In this document: positions 1 to 11,500 of the stretch, piece after piece
How the letters are laid out: each line of letters starts with the position of its first letter
Numbering within the stretch: the first letter of the stretch is position 1
NCBI RefSeq assembly: GCF_012489685.1
Contig: NC_080043.1
Coordinates: 10,170,501 to 10,234,500, forward strand
DNA length: 64,000 nucleotides
DNA from: Lotus japonicus
Lineage: Eukaryota > Streptophyta > Magnoliopsida > Fabales > Fabaceae
Direction: 5' to 3'
Position numbers and translations under genes: made by a program
The notes under the pieces: generated by a model
The model's input: the letters and a program-made list of their open reading frames with translations, nothing else
Told to the model about the DNA's origin: nothing
The model's database searches: none

Positions 1-1017
1 CCATGTGAATGGGGACTAGAACATACTATATAAAGTGAACAAGTATGCAAGTACATGCCTGAAAAATTAAGCCAAACAGCTCTTTACAGTATTTGTAGAG
101 AGTGGATGAAAAATTTTGTTACTGAAAGGATTAAGATAAGTACAATCTTTATAGACAGCAGTAGCTAAAATGTTGTGAATATTAATGCTATGATTGGTAG
201 AGAAGAAAGTGATTGTATTGTTAAGATAAAAAAATTCAACAATAGGCAACGTTTATTAAATTCAACGTGTACAACGTTATTGATATATTTTTCATTATAG
301 AAATTTTTCTTAGCTGTTGAGTGTTGACGGTCAATATCTACACGGAGAGTGGGGATCAGAAATTCAACAGAAACTCAAGTCCAGTAACAAACTGCAAATC
401 TTTAACTATTTAATGATAATAACAATAAGAAACATTAACAATGTCATGATTTGGAGGAGAAAGTGCGTGATGAAGAATTATTAACTCACAGAAATTACTG
501 AAGACTGAGAATGCAGCAAGCACAGAAAATTCACAATTCTTGCACTGGGAAAAAATTGGAAGTCTTTTAAGTCCCCTGCTTTGGTGGTTTATTCTTCAGT
601 TATATGCATTTGATTGACTAAGAAGATATAAGTTGTAAGGTAAGCACGGGGTCATATTCATTGGAACTGCAATGTATAGGAGGTTGTTGCCATTTGTATA
701 GCAAAATAAGCCACGTGCTGATCTAACTTTCACAATGTGTTTGGTAGGAAGAACTCAAGACAACAACAACAATCACATTTTGTTAGGTTGAGAAGAGTGA
801 GAAGAGAAGATAAAATATGAGTAAAGGAGTGCTGATTCATGACACGAGAGGAACAGAAACGAGATTATATATACACTAGCAATTTTTTTAATGGAAATAA
901 AAGGTAGATTTAAAATTGGAGAGATGGCTATTAAGGGTATCAGATTAAGCCACTTCAGCATTCGTCAATTCGTCCTATATTCATGAGGAGAGAAAGGTGT
1001 GAGAAATATGGTAGACT
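1..1017. other. Intergenic, no gene recognised
   Basis: AT-rich sequence with only short open frames (62 codons or fewer) that lack recognisable motifs, splice context or family resemblance. I see no RNA gene or transposon end here. It may hold distal flanking sequence of a gene outside the window. Confidence 0.5.
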
Positions 1018-1023
1018 GGTTGT

Positions 1024-1130
1024 GTTTTTTTTTTTTTTTCGTATCAAGATACATGTAGGATTTGAACCCTGACTTGAGAAATTTTAATCCATCAAAGTAC
1101 CATTTAGGCTATCTATACTAGTGACTTATA
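1024..1130 (-). mobile_element. tRNA-derived SINE copy
   Basis: Read on the minus strand, a Pol III box A-like sequence (complement of ACCATTTAGGCTA, 1099-1111) is followed by a box B-like GGGTTCAAATCC (complement of 1058-1069). It ends in a run of about 15 A (T run at 1025-1039). Short flanking repeats GGTTGT occur at 1018-1023 and 1131-1136. This order, box A, box B and A tail with a target duplication, is the plan of a plant SINE. It is not a functional tRNA gene because the cloverleaf cannot be drawn. Exact ends are approximate. Confidence 0.5.
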
Positions 1131-1219
1131 GGTTGTTTGGTATAATAGAAATATAAAAGAAAAAATGAGGTGTAAAATTACTTGAGATAAATTGACATTT
1201 ATGCCCATAAAAATAAGAA

Positions 1220-1393
1220 TTTAATGTGTGTACACCGTCAGTGTAAGTCATACAATTAAATTCTGCCACATCAGTAAATATATTCTTGTTTTAATTAAAA
1301 TTTAAGGTAAAATTTATTATTCGACCTACCTGGCATGATGTGATTGGTTATCAGTGTAAAACTGATTTACACCGACAGTGCATACTCATTAAA
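1220..1393. mobile_element. MITE with imperfect terminal inverted repeats
   Basis: The two ends are imperfect inverted copies: TTTAATGTGTGTACACCGTC at the left, and the complement of the right end reads TTTAATGAGTATGCACTGTC. Both continue into a shared GTGTAA stretch, and CACATCA occurs further in. The length of about 170 bp and the absence of coding capacity fit a MITE. The foldback at 41.06-41.20 kb shares the ACACCGTC and GTGTAAA core and the 'ACCAATCA' motif, so the two are probably the same broad family. No clear target duplication was found. Confidence 0.5.
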
Positions 1394-1575
1394 CTCTAAA
1401 AATAAATGTGATCTTTATTATTATTATTATTTTGGTCACATGTGATTCTTTATTTAATACGCTTTATAAAAAATTAATATTATTTAATTTAAGTTTACAA
1501 GACCAAAAAAAGTTTAGTTTAATATTTTGTTTTTTAATTAATTGATATATATATTAAATAGAGAGTGAAAACTTT

Positions 1576-1806
1576 CTGAATGATAGCTCAATTAGTAAGA
1601 GCTATGAGACATATGGGTGGGGTGGGGAGGTCGAAGATCAATTCATAGAGAGTGCAATTTATTTTTCTGATATACCGAAAATAATAAGGGTTTCCGAATG
1701 ATAGCTCAAGTGAAAAAGCTAGGACAATGTGAGTTGGGTGGGTTGATCCAGGGGATCTTTCCCTAAAGGGTGCAACTTTTTTTTTTCGATATATAGAAAA
1801 AACAAA
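1576..1806 (+). mobile_element. Two adjacent degenerate SINE copies
   Basis: Two units follow each other, each opening with a box A-like TGATAGCTCAA (about 1582 and 1699). Each ends in a T run followed by a GATATA(C/T)..GAAAA stretch (1661-1684 and 1780-1806). The middle parts carry decayed box B sequences. Their head-to-tail order and shared ends indicate two insertions or a local duplication of one SINE family. Degeneration makes the exact limits uncertain. Confidence 0.45.
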
Positions 1807-2380
1807 TAACAAGGAATATCAGAAGAAGACAGGTCTCATATTAAGAAGAAGAGGGGTATAATAGGATAATCTCCAAATCACACTTTTCATAGAAATAAAA
1901 GATTTGCTGATTAAAAAATCCGTTACTTCATTACCTTGCCACTTAACACGAGATTAAAAGAAAAAAAAAAGATACCAAGCAAAAGAGAGTTCCTAATGTA
2001 TAGTCTTTTGATTCAGTTTAACAAAATATTCATTTAAACGTCAAAAATATTAAAATAAAAGGACAAAGATTTGTGGTAACTAAAATGTTTGTCACTCACC
2101 ATGGTGCGATGGATCTGATTCCAAAGACGAGATAGGAAATGAGGGATGTGGTGAGTGAATAAAACACACGGATATATAAATATGAAAAAATTGGAGACAA
2201 ACAGGGCAATATAAAAAAAAAATAGAATTATTTTTGAACTAGCAAGTAGTTTTTTGAAAAAATAATTTATATCTCAACAATAACCTTAAGCGTACACACT
2301 ATTCAATTCATCATTCAGGAATTACAATCCCAGGGAAACCATACTATAGCAAAAGGTCATAGCCAAAATACATGTGTTAC
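1807..2380. other. 3' flank of the TPD1-like gene, no other gene
   Basis: AT-rich, with several A or T runs and no long open frame. The part next to 2380 is the probable 3' untranslated region of the minus-strand TPD1-like gene. Nothing else was recognised. Confidence 0.5.
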
Positions 2381-2834
2381 TTAAGAACAACTAATCTGTG
2401 AAGAAATTGGAAACAATGGAAAAGGCCGATCCCAAGCATATGTGAAGTTGACAGCATCACGGTAGATAGAGTTACCATAGTTAACAAGACACTCATCGCC
2501 TAAGACCTGCAAAAGTGATGGATCTATTTTCTCGACGGTTTTGAAACCGCGGCAATTTAACTTCACGTCGCTTTGGACACAGGCACATTTGTTGGTGATA
2601 GACACGCTATATTCTGGCTTTCCTTGAACCTTAGCTCCTGTCTTAGATTGGCTTAGGGAGAGATCTTTGAGGGAGCAATATTGACCATAGCCTGAAACAT
2701 AATAATGGGAAAAAAATTATGAACAACAATTTGTAAAATTTGTGAATTTTTGGGAATTAAAAAACATTACCTTGAGAAATAAGGACAAGGAAGAAAACAA
2801 TGCCAAGAACCTTAGCGGTAGAATCTGCAGCCAT
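2381..2834 (-). CDS. TPD1-like small secreted cysteine-rich protein
   Basis: Two exons on the minus strand: 2771-2834 and 2381-2691, joined across a GT-AG intron (2692-2770), giving 124 residues. The first 21-22 residues (MAADSTAKVLGIVFFLVLIS..) form a hydrophobic signal peptide. The mature part carries the marks of the TPD1 (tapetum determinant 1) family: a 'QYCSL' start, 'GKPEYSVSITNKC', 'KLNCRGF', then 'IDPSLL' and 'DECLVNYG', ending 'FPISSQISCS'. TPD1 itself is the secreted ligand of the EMS1 receptor kinase in anther cell fate. This protein belongs to the shorter TPD1-homologue group, whose roles are less clear, so I assign family and secretion but no specific process. The start is the only upstream ATG that gives a signal peptide, and a TATA box lies about 77 bp upstream of it. 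The reading frame is intact. Confidence 0.82.
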
Positions 2835-2910
2835 TGCTAACAAGTCAAGGGCTAGCTTCAACTCCTGAATTTTTGAATTTATCAGTGTATAAGACTGGTG
2901 TGTGGCGTTA

Positions 2911-2920
2911 CTTATATAGG
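2911..2920 (-). promoter_or_regulatory. TATA box of the TPD1-like gene
   Basis: The minus strand reads CCTATATAAG here, 77 bp upstream of the start codon at 2834. The spacing suits a transcription start near 2880 and a short 5' leader. Confidence 0.5.
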
Positions 2921-4203
2921 TAAATAAATTATGTTGCTAGCTAATACACAGAATAATTTCAATTAATTTAGGAATTGAAAGATTTAATAATAGAGTCAAT
3001 TATGATTTTGATTTGTAACCAAAAATAGAGTCAAATATGATTCTGATTTAAGTTAAATATCGTAATTTCCTCATGTAAAATAAAAAGTTAAATATCTTAA
3101 GAAATTTTGACTAACTTATATATTTTGTTTTAAAAAAAAGACTAATATATATATTAGTAATAATTCTCGCAAGGGAAATTGCACTCACCAAATTATTCTT
3201 ATTGCACGACATTCCTTTATTTTGTAAGATGCATTAATCTGCCACCAGTCCCTCATATAAACAGAAGGAATTAGAAAGAAAGAAAGGGAGGAAAAGAAGC
3301 GCTTGTAAATGCTCACATAATTTTCTGATATTCCATGATTAACATTGCAAACTATGTACAACTTGAATTACAGTGTCCTCATCATCATTCAAGAGCATGT
3401 AAATGCTCACATAAATCAAAAGAGATACAATACAATTACTTCCATCCCCACATAAATCAAGATCATGAAATGCTCACTAATGAACAGCGGCATTACTGGT
3501 TTACAGCCCTTAACACAGATCGTGAGATGGAAGAGCAATTGGGTCGAGGCAGGAGTAGGGTTGGTGGCCTGAACCGGACACCGAGCCTCCGCTACTCTGA
3601 AACGTGGTCGCTGCTGCCTTAGAAAGATGAAAATGTAGTGAAACTTGTATTTACATTCAATTAAAGTTTGTGTTTGTATTTACGTTCAAGTTAGCCAAAC
3701 ACATATTAACTCCAATAACACAGAAACATTAGCTGCTGATGTTTTTTTTATAGGCAACCACTGATGTCAACCTTTATGACACGTCACAACTGAAAGCAAA
3801 TATAATGAAATTCAATAAATTTTTCAAAGTTTTGATGCAAAGAATCAACCACAAAAGCTCTCAAATAATTCATTAGAACAAGCTCCCAACTTTTCTTGAT
3901 CGATCTGACGACTGATCTCACAATTACAACATGAGTTTTTTCAATACGTTTTGTCTTCACTCACGTGCTTCTTGAGAAAATTTCTAAGAAAACATTTAGT
4001 ACGTACCTTGCTAAATCATTTAGTATTGAAAATTTGCAACTAATAGAAGCACTGCCTTTTCTAAGTAGAAAAGAAATCAAGAAACCAAATTCCTTTAATG
4101 ACATGATTGTATAAAAAGCGATGTCACGGTGTAAGCAATGCAACAAGTATAAATTTCTCATCAATTATACAAAGAATTAACTTTAAAATCTAGTAAGTGA
4201 ATT
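2921..4203. other. Intergenic, with one unresolved open stretch
   Basis: Mostly AT-rich and without recognisable genes. A GC-richer patch at 3505-3622 is open on both strands (for example a minus-strand frame with FQSSGGSVSGSGHQ), and could be a stray exon or captured fragment. I cannot assign it. The first ~250 bp upstream of the TPD1-like gene are its probable promoter. Confidence 0.35.
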
Positions 4204-5472
4204 TTAAAAACAACCAAGATTAAGGATCACTCTAATGTTCTGAGGACCAACTAGTCTATTTTCACACTCAATATTGTTCTGACTCACTTTTTCATAGAAC
4301 TGAGTTGATTTTTCATCATCCACATCATCATTCTGATTTCTGATTACCAAATGGCTGTCTTCCAAATCCAATGACTCTCCCACCATCTACAACCATCTCT
4401 GTTTGCCTTTTGCGCCTCTTCTTTGACTTAAGCTCCTTATGGTGATTCTCCAGCTCAATGAAAGATGAAGAAGCACGGTGAAGATATGCACTGACAACTT
4501 CTGAAGCACCATTGTCAGCCGAGGCAAACTTCGAGAGAATTTTTTTCGATTTTGAAAGTGGTACTTCTTTAAATGAATGACATTCTCCATAAATTGTCTT
4601 CATCTTCCTTCCTTTTGCCAAAGGTAGTAGTAGTCTGCAATCTATACAACATCCAAAGAGTAAATACACAATTCTAAGTACTTTTCAATGACACTACATT
4701 ACATTGTTACATTACTAGTACCACAATCCAAACTAGAAACAACACAAACCCATAACTTTGTAACTCATCTGTAGTAGCATTTAGTTGCTTGCTTCCCCAC
4801 AAGTTTAACCTTTACATTCGGAATATAAAATAAACCAAAGTGTTTTTTTATAGGCAAAAATGTTAGTAATGTTAGTAAGTAAATTAGTCAATTTTCAGGT
4901 TCGAACCTTAGACCCTTCACCCTTCATCTCACTCAACATTTATGTCTCCTAGCTCTTATCACTTGAGCCAACCCTCGGGGACCGGGGACTATAAACCAGA
5001 GTGATAAGAGACAACATGACTTAAGCACAGAACAATAAACTCATCCTAAGTGAGAAACACATTTGGATTTGGGGATTCAACAAAAACCTTAAATTTGAGA
5101 AACTAATTGATTGTTCAACACAAACCACAGAAACCAAGACATACTATCAAATAATCTGAAAGAAAAATAGCAGCAACAACAACCTAACTGCTTTACCATT
5201 CAGACTAACTTTCATGTTACATTGTAGTATAAGTTGAAAAATCGCAACAAACTGATTGAGAAGATTGACAGATATAGAACATGAAATCAAATAATACCTA
5301 CCTCCCAGCAGTGGACGGGGGAAGTGGCTGAGTGGCGGCAGCGGCACTGAGAGAGCAGCGGAGGAATTCAGGGTGGAGCAGTACGACTCTGAAATTGAAG
5401 AACAGTGGACAGCGAGAGAGCGACGGCGGTGGCAGACGAGTAGCGGCTGACCTTGTTGAGTTGAGTTGGAGT
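4204..5472 (-). pseudogene. Small uncharacterised plant protein gene, probably frameshifted
   Basis: A first, probably untranslated exon (about 5472-5302) ends at a strong donor (G|GTAGGT). An intron runs 5301-4635 and the coding exon begins after TTGCAG at 4634. The ATG at 4603 opens 'MKTIYGECHSFKEVPLSKSKKILSKF..', with a basic 'KSKKRRKR' cluster that looks like a nuclear signal. That frame ends at 4328 after 91 residues. From about 4390 onward a different frame is clearly the coding-like one (acidic: GESLDLEDSHLVIRNQNDDVDD.., open to 4204). This suggests a one-base frameshift near 4385-4400, or an unrecognised splice. I do not recognise the family function. A SINE lies in the intron and a hAT-like element abuts the 5' end. 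Confidence 0.42.
4843..4990 (-). mobile_element. SINE with 13-bp target duplication
   Basis: On the minus strand the unit opens AGTCCCCGGTCCCCGAG, then has box A (GGTTGGCTCAAGTG) and box B (GGTTCGAACC), and ends TTTGCCTATAAAAAAA. The flanks ATAAACCAAAGTG (4830-4842) and ATAAACCAGAGTG (4991-5003) are a 13-bp target duplication with one mismatch. It lies in the intron of the small gene at 4204-5472. It belongs to the same SINE family as the copies at 19.3 and 56.0 kb. Confidence 0.72.
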
Positions 5473-5993
5473 TAGGGATGGCAGAGAAGCCCGAACCCAT
5501 GGGCACCCGACCCGACCCGACCCGATTTCTTGGGTGAAAACCCGAGTTAAATGGGTTCGGGTTCGGGTTCGGGTTTTACCCGATCACTTTCGGGTTCGGG
5601 TTTGGGTTTGGGTTTGGCCAAACCCGCACCCGAACCCTACCCGAACCCGGATCTGTATAAGTGAAACCTAAGTATTCTGCTTGTGCAATACAATATATGC
5701 AGCATCTTGCATATTAATTTAACAGTAACATGGCAATTACAATGTTACATTACATAATATAGCTCTCTTCACAGTCTTTTTCAGGTCGGGTTTCCGAGTT
5801 CAACTGTTTGTTTGAGGTTGTGTGCGGGTGTGGGTACGGGTCGGGTGAACCCGAAACCCAATGGGTTCGGGTGTGGGTTTAAGTTCACCACCCATTTCGG
5901 GTTCGGGTGCGGGTGCGGGTGTGGGTTTTTGATTTCGGGTTTGGGTTTGGGTTTGGCAAAACCCGCACCCTACCCGACCCATTGCCATCCCTA
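5473..5993. mobile_element. Non-autonomous hAT-like element
   Basis: Terminal inverted repeats TAGGGATGGCA (5473-5483) and TGCCATCCCTA (5983-5993) are perfect over 11 bp. They are flanked by a perfect 8-bp direct repeat GTTGGAGT (5465-5472 and 5994-6001). An 8-bp target duplication with a TAGGG..-type end is the signature of the hAT superfamily. The interior has no transposase. Both subterminal regions are dense in CCCGAAC/GTTCGGG units in opposite orientation, so the element can fold back on itself. Confidence 0.8.
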
Positions 5994-6229
5994 GTTGGAG
6001 TTGAGGTGTATATTTGTTCCAGCAATAATTTTTTTTTTTAATAATTATAATTAAACATATACACCAGCAACCTCTATATCTTCCTATAAAAAAAACCTCT
6101 ATATCTTCAGTAACCAAAAAAAAAAAACCTCTATCTCTTCAGCCCCCTCCTCAACTTGAAAGAGCAGGCACGTTTTTCACTGATGGCGGAACGGGAATCT
6201 TGGTAGCAGTGGATGGTAGTTAGAACCCG

Positions 6230-6590
6230 ACGCTCGACTGTGTGGGATAAGGATGGTGAATGAGTTCCAGGGGTTTCAAGGAGCTTGGGTTAGGGCAGTG
6301 CTTTCATGACTGAAGCATTGGTCGTAGAAGTTGGGATGAAGTGTGCTCTTGATTTGAGTTATCATAGCATTGTTTGCATTTCTGATTGTTTAAATGTGGT
6401 TACTATTGTCCAAAGGAATGTCGGCATCAAAACCTTCTGGGCTAGAGATGTTCACTAGCGAATCAGAGATATGGTGCCAAGGTTCTTGAGTGTGCAATTC
6501 TTGTATGTTCAGCATGAGAAGTATAACACAACGGATTGTTTGGCAGGTCAGACTAGTTTGTCAGGTGCTCAGAAACAAGTCTAGAGGCGA
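6230..6590 (+). pseudogene. Relic of LINE RNase H (RVT_3-like) domain
   Basis: A broken frame reads like the plant RNase H domain found at the end of LINE ORF2: 'TEALVVEVGMKCALDLSYHSIVCISDCLNVV' (about 6305-6400), a short damaged link, then 'RIRDMVPRFLSVQFLYVQHEKYNTTDCLAG' (about 6460-6550). The usual order is an acidic strand, a spacer and a '..H.REXN..AD.LA' tail. Stops and substitutions show it is dead. It lies upstream of the zinc-binding relic at 6.9-7.26 kb, the reverse of the normal order, so the two pieces are rearranged or from different insertions. Confidence 0.5.
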
Positions 6591-6919
6591 CCCCTTTCAT
6601 TTGTTTATGCGTCTTTGTACCTGGATGTTGTCAGCTAGTTTCAGTTTTTAGTTGTTAATTTTTCTCTTGTAACCAAAATAACATCTACACAAGGTGGGCC
6701 CAGTCAGCTAAGGGAAGACCACATGGAGTTTTCGTATTAGTTTTTGTCTTTGTAATTTTGTTGGTACATTTAGACCTTCTTCTTCCACCTAGTCCTTCAT
6801 CTTCCTCCATCTTCTTCTTTCATAGCTCAAATCTACCGACTCAGAAAATCAACCCACCATTGTCTCATTCATGTTCCTCCTCGCACCCACCACCACACCC
6901 ACTTAACGATTTTTTAATT

Positions 6920-7258
6920 CCAGTAGTGTTGGATGAGGATGATATTATAGTTTGGAAGGAGCGAGTAATGGCCAATTCACAACAAAATTAGCTTATGGTT
7001 GACTCGAATGATGACGGACTTGCTTCGAGGTTTTCGAAGCTGATATGGAGGTGTTATGCTCTAGAGAAAGTGCGATTTTTCTTTTGGCTGATTCGAAAAA
7101 ATTCACTTCCCACCAATCGTAAACACCATACTTATCATCTTAGTGGTGATGCTTTTTGTAAAAGTTTCTCCATCGAGATAGAAGATCTGGATCACCAGTT
7201 TCATCATAGCGTGCGAGCAAGAGATGTGTGGATGCATTTTTGCAGCCTCCTTTAGCTA
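6920..7258 (+). pseudogene. Relic of reverse-transcriptase zinc-binding (zf-RVT) region
   Basis: The sequence 'RFSKLIWRCYALEKVRFFFWLIRKNSLPTNRKHHTYHLSGDAFC..' (about 7028-7165) followed by '..EDLDHQFHHSVRARDVWMHF' matches the zf-RVT module of plant LINE ORF2 (WKL..PEKVRFFLWL...LPTN...H....C..C....ED..H....C..A..VW). Several zinc-ligand cysteines are lost. Just upstream, 'DEDDIIVWKER' and, in another frame, 'NGQFTTKLAYG' belong to the same domain, so frameshifts and stops are present. Confidence 0.55.
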
Positions 7259-7707
7259 TTCATTTCTCAGTTATGAACGAGTTATCTTCACTTCTGCAAT
7301 AACAAAATCATATTTTGACTATGGCAGTTCTTTGGTGAGTTTGGCGCTGGAGGTATAGTCAAGTTCTTTCAATTCATAAACTTCATTTTAATAAACATAA
7401 CAAAAGTAACACAGGTTTTGAAAAATATCACTCTATAAACAAAGATGAATATCTCAAGGTATCGCATGTGTCACTAGTAGAATTTATAAAAACAAGACAA
7501 AATGTGATGTTAAAGGATATGTTTAGCATGACATTTCAGCTAGCTTGAAGCTTATTTGACTAGGTTAAAAACCCTTTAAAAGTGTTAGATAAAGGAGCTA
7601 ATTTTAGTATCTTAATGATTTTTTGTAAGCTACCCGAGGTAGCTTAAAACTAACAGTTTATTGAATTTTTTTTATCTTTATCATCTTAATAAAATTTCAT
7701 CATTACC
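7259..7707. other. Intergenic, nothing recognised
   Basis: AT-rich sequence without open frames of interest, repeats or clear transposon ends. Confidence 0.4.
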
Positions 7708-7905
7708 CTTATATTTTTTTTTTGGAAATAAAACAGTATTTAATGAGAAAAGACATATGATAAAAACCCTCTCATATATATGAACAACTCTACAAACTCA
7801 CACAAACTCCATATTGAATTAGTTCTATCACAATCCCCTTTGGCAAAAAAATCAGCCAAACTATTCCCTTCCCTTAATATGGGCTTAATCCTCACATACT
7901 GATCC
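7708..7905 (-). mobile_element. 5'-truncated LINE 3' end
   Basis: On the minus strand the sequence reads 'IKPILREGNSLADFFAKG' (about 7840-7895), the last motif of a LINE RNase H domain. A short 3' untranslated stretch follows, then an A run (plus-strand T run at 7711-7721). Only the tail of the element is present, as expected from incomplete reverse transcription. Ends are approximate. Confidence 0.4.
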
Positions 7906-8215
7906 TAGGTGAGTGTACATATTCGTTTCGTAGTAATAAAAGATATCGAACCATAGAGATTGCTTGTTACTTACTAATCTCACTAGCATTGAACCACCCA
8001 AAAATTGAAATAGTTTTAAATTGGAAAAAAAAAAAGTAAAGAAAACAATAAAAGAAGTTTTCCAGAAGAAAATGTATTTAGAAAATGAGTTCACTTGATT
8101 TACAACTTATTCTTAACCAATATACTGAAGTAAACATTAAAAATGCCCATAAGAGCTAATACTTACTAATGACTTAGTCAAATAATCTACCTGTTGAAAT
8201 CTCAACCTTAATGTC

Positions 8216-8230
8216 TTAGATACCAAACAT
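8216..8230. repeat. LINE A target-site duplication, left copy
   Basis: TTAGATACCAAACAT here is repeated exactly at 14337-14351. The T run that follows (8231-8241) is the poly(A) tail of the minus-strand LINE. Confidence 0.88.
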
Positions 8231-8524
8231 TTTTTTTTTTTGATAAACCAAAAATTGCATTCAAACTTGGCACAAGGGGTGTCAAACCCAAATACAAAGA
8301 GATCAAAGAAAACAAGAGAAAGGAAAAGAACCCAATACAAATAACAAACTAAATAATCCCCCACAAAAGCAAACCAGTAACAACAACTCACTACCCAAAC
8401 CCGAGTACCCAAAACCACCAAAAGGAAACAAGATAGCCAACACAGCAAGACCAATCCCTGCCCACAGACACACAAAACCAGTTTCTAACAGGGCAAACCA
8501 AACTGCACCATCGAGAAGCCAAAC

Positions 8525-11500
8525 TTACAATGGAGCTAAACAATTCATAGGACTCAATTTCCATTCAAACAGAGAATTACAAAACACCTTCCTCTTAGCT
8601 TTAATCCAATGCCAAGACCGGACTTGAATCAACTCCAAAAGCAAACTAGAATCAAAAACTCCATCTTTAAAAATGATGTTATTGCGCATTAACCACAAAG
8701 ACCAGCAAGTTGCCATCCAAACAGTCAATAAAGCCTCCCTCTGCGATCTCCGACAGCTAAAGAACGGAAATTGAACAAATAAGGATTTTAACAGACCAGG
8801 CAAAGCAGTAGAAACCCCAAACCAGCAGCACACTGCCTGCCAAACCTTCATGGAGCATGCGCAGGAGAAAAATAAATGATCTGTACTCTCATCCACCAAG
8901 TGACAAAACGGACAGAGCAAGTCATGAGCATCTCACATAACTTGACGCCGCCAAAGATTAACCTTTGTCTGTACTCGATTCAGCAACAAACGCCAAACAA
9001 AAGCCTTAACATTTGAAGGAGCAAGGCCTGTCCAAACCAGATTAAAATCAATTTCTGGATCCACCACAGCTGCAACCTGCAAAAAAGAATAAGCTGAGTT
9101 AACTGTATAAATCTCTTCCCCACTTGGCTCCCACAACCACCTATCAAGCCTGCCTTCCCGCAAACAACCACTATTAACCCCTTGGAGCAAATCATGCAAC
9201 CACAATTCCTCCCTCCCCCTCAACCCCCTCCTCCATGTCAACATCCAGCGCCACACTCCATCCCGCCACTCCCCAACCTCCTTTATGGCAGCATACTTAT
9301 TCTTAGATAAGTTATATAGCCTATGAAACCGACCTTCCAAATGCCCCCGGCCCGTCCAATCTTCTAACCAGAAACTAGTTTTATCTCCTTCCCCCAGAGA
9401 CTTCCCAAGACCTTCATCAAACCAGTGCCTAGACTCATCTGAACACAATGAGAGCACATCTCTCCACCATAGGGACCGAGACACACCACAGTCAGTCTGA
9501 GCTTTAATCACCCTACACCAAAAAGTATCAGGATCATTTAAAAAGCGCCACCTCCACTTACCCATAAGAGCCTTATTGAAGATTGAGAAGTCTTTTAACC
9601 CCAGCCCACCATAATTCTTTGGCTTACAGATGTCCGACCATTTGACCCAAGCAATTTTATCGATACCTTCGGAACCACCCCAGAGAAACCTCCTCATAAG
9701 CTAGTTACAAATTCTGATCACCCCTGCTGGCATCTTAAAGAAAGACAGATAAAACAACGGTAAAGAAGAAAGCACACTTTGAATAAGACAAACCCTCCCG
9801 CCAAACGACACTGTTTTCTGCTTCCAAGCCGACAATCTTCCCTTTATCTTCTGAATGACAGGTTCCCAGTGTTGCAGTCTCCTTGAATTTCCTCCCACTG
9901 GAATGCCCAAGTAAACAAAAGGAATAGACATCTGCTTACAATTTAAAATAGAAGCAAATCTAGATAAAAGTCTCATATTCACTGCCACACCTGCCAATTT
10001 ACTTTTATGAAAATTAACCTTGAGACCAGAAGCCAGCTCAAAGCACCGTAAGACACACTTAATCAAAGTTATATTCCGCACAGTAGCCTCCCCAATGAAA
10101 ATAGTGTCATCTGCAAACTGCAACATAGAAATTTCCAACTCCCCTGCCCTATCCAATTTGAACCCAGAAAACATTCTCTTGCTAACAGCTTGCTGAAATA
10201 AACCATGAAGACCCTCGGCCACTACTAAGAACAAGAACGGAGCCAATGGATCACCTTGCCTCAACCCTTTCTCCATCTTGAACTCATCCCCCGGGCTCCC
10301 ATTAACCAAAACAGAAACTGTAGCAGATTCAAGACAGCTTTTAATCCAATTAATCCACTTCTGACAAAACCCCATGCGGGTCAACATGTACAAAAGGAAA
10401 TCCCAGCGGACTGAATCATACGCCTTTTCAAAGTCCACCTTAAAAATCACTGAAGCCTTTTTATTACGTTTCGCAATTCCCAACGCTTCATTTACAATCA
10501 CCACACTGTCTAACATGTTCCTCCCACCCAAGAAAGCAAACTGGTCCTCACTAATTAAATTAGACAACACCTTATTAAGTCTATTGGCTAGGAGTTTGGA
10601 GATTACCTTATACATGCAACCAATCAAAGAAATCGGCCGAAAATCATTAAGACTTTGAGGAGAGTCCACCTTTGGAATCAAAGCAATAAAAGAAGCATTG
10701 CTACCTCTTGGCCACACTCCCCGCAACCAGAATTCATCAATAACCCGCTTAAAATCAGACTCTAAAAGCTCCCATAACTTTTGAATAAATCTGAAATTAA
10801 ACCCATCTGGACCCGGGCTCTTATCCCCCTCACAACCCCAAACTGCTTCTTTAATCTCTGACACCTCAAACTTTGCAGATAAGAAGACATTATCCTCAGC
10901 TGACAATGATTTGAAAGGCACACCACACAAACGCAATCCAACACCAGTATCAGCAGAGAGTTTCCTCTTGAAAAAACTAGTAACCTCCTCCTTCACCTTC
11001 CCCGGATTTTCCTCCCAAATACCATCAATCACTAGCCCCAACATAGAATTCGTCCTACGCCTCCAGTTAATCAAAGAGTGAAAATACCTCGAGTTTTGAT
11101 CCCCCTCTTTCAGCCACCTTGACCTCGCTTTCTGGCACAAGAGAGACTCATGATGCTTTAAAACACCCCAGAATTCATGTAACTGCTTCCGCCTTTCCTG
11201 CTGCTCTTCTTCTGATAAGCCTGATGTTTCCTCCAACCTATCAAGATCATTAATGCGCTGAACAGCCATATTTCGACGAGTTTGCAAATTCCCAAAAACC
11301 TGAGAGCCTTCATTTTTTCTTTCAGCACAAAAGCGCCCCAACCATCCACCTGAAACTCCTCCCATGATCGTTTCACAAAAGGTGCAAAACGAAAATCATC
11401 AAACCAGCAATTCAGTGCCCTAAACGGCTTTGGACCCCAATCCTGGATCACACACCGAAGCAGCAAGGGACAATGATCAGAGATGTCCCTATCCAGAACT

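Noticed and set aside
3335..3622. 95-codon open frame on the plus strand
   Set aside because: No recognisable domain. Composition is mixed and the opposite strand is also open at its end. Kept only as an unresolved GC-richer patch.
5500..5650. Possible telomere-like repeat (CCCGAA/CCCGAC units)
   Set aside because: The unit is not the plant telomere repeat CCCTAAA, and it is confined to the subterminal parts of one transposon.
5812..5994. Gly/Cys-rich frames within the hAT-like element
   Set aside because: They are direct translations of the GGGTTCGG-type subterminal repeats, not a gene.
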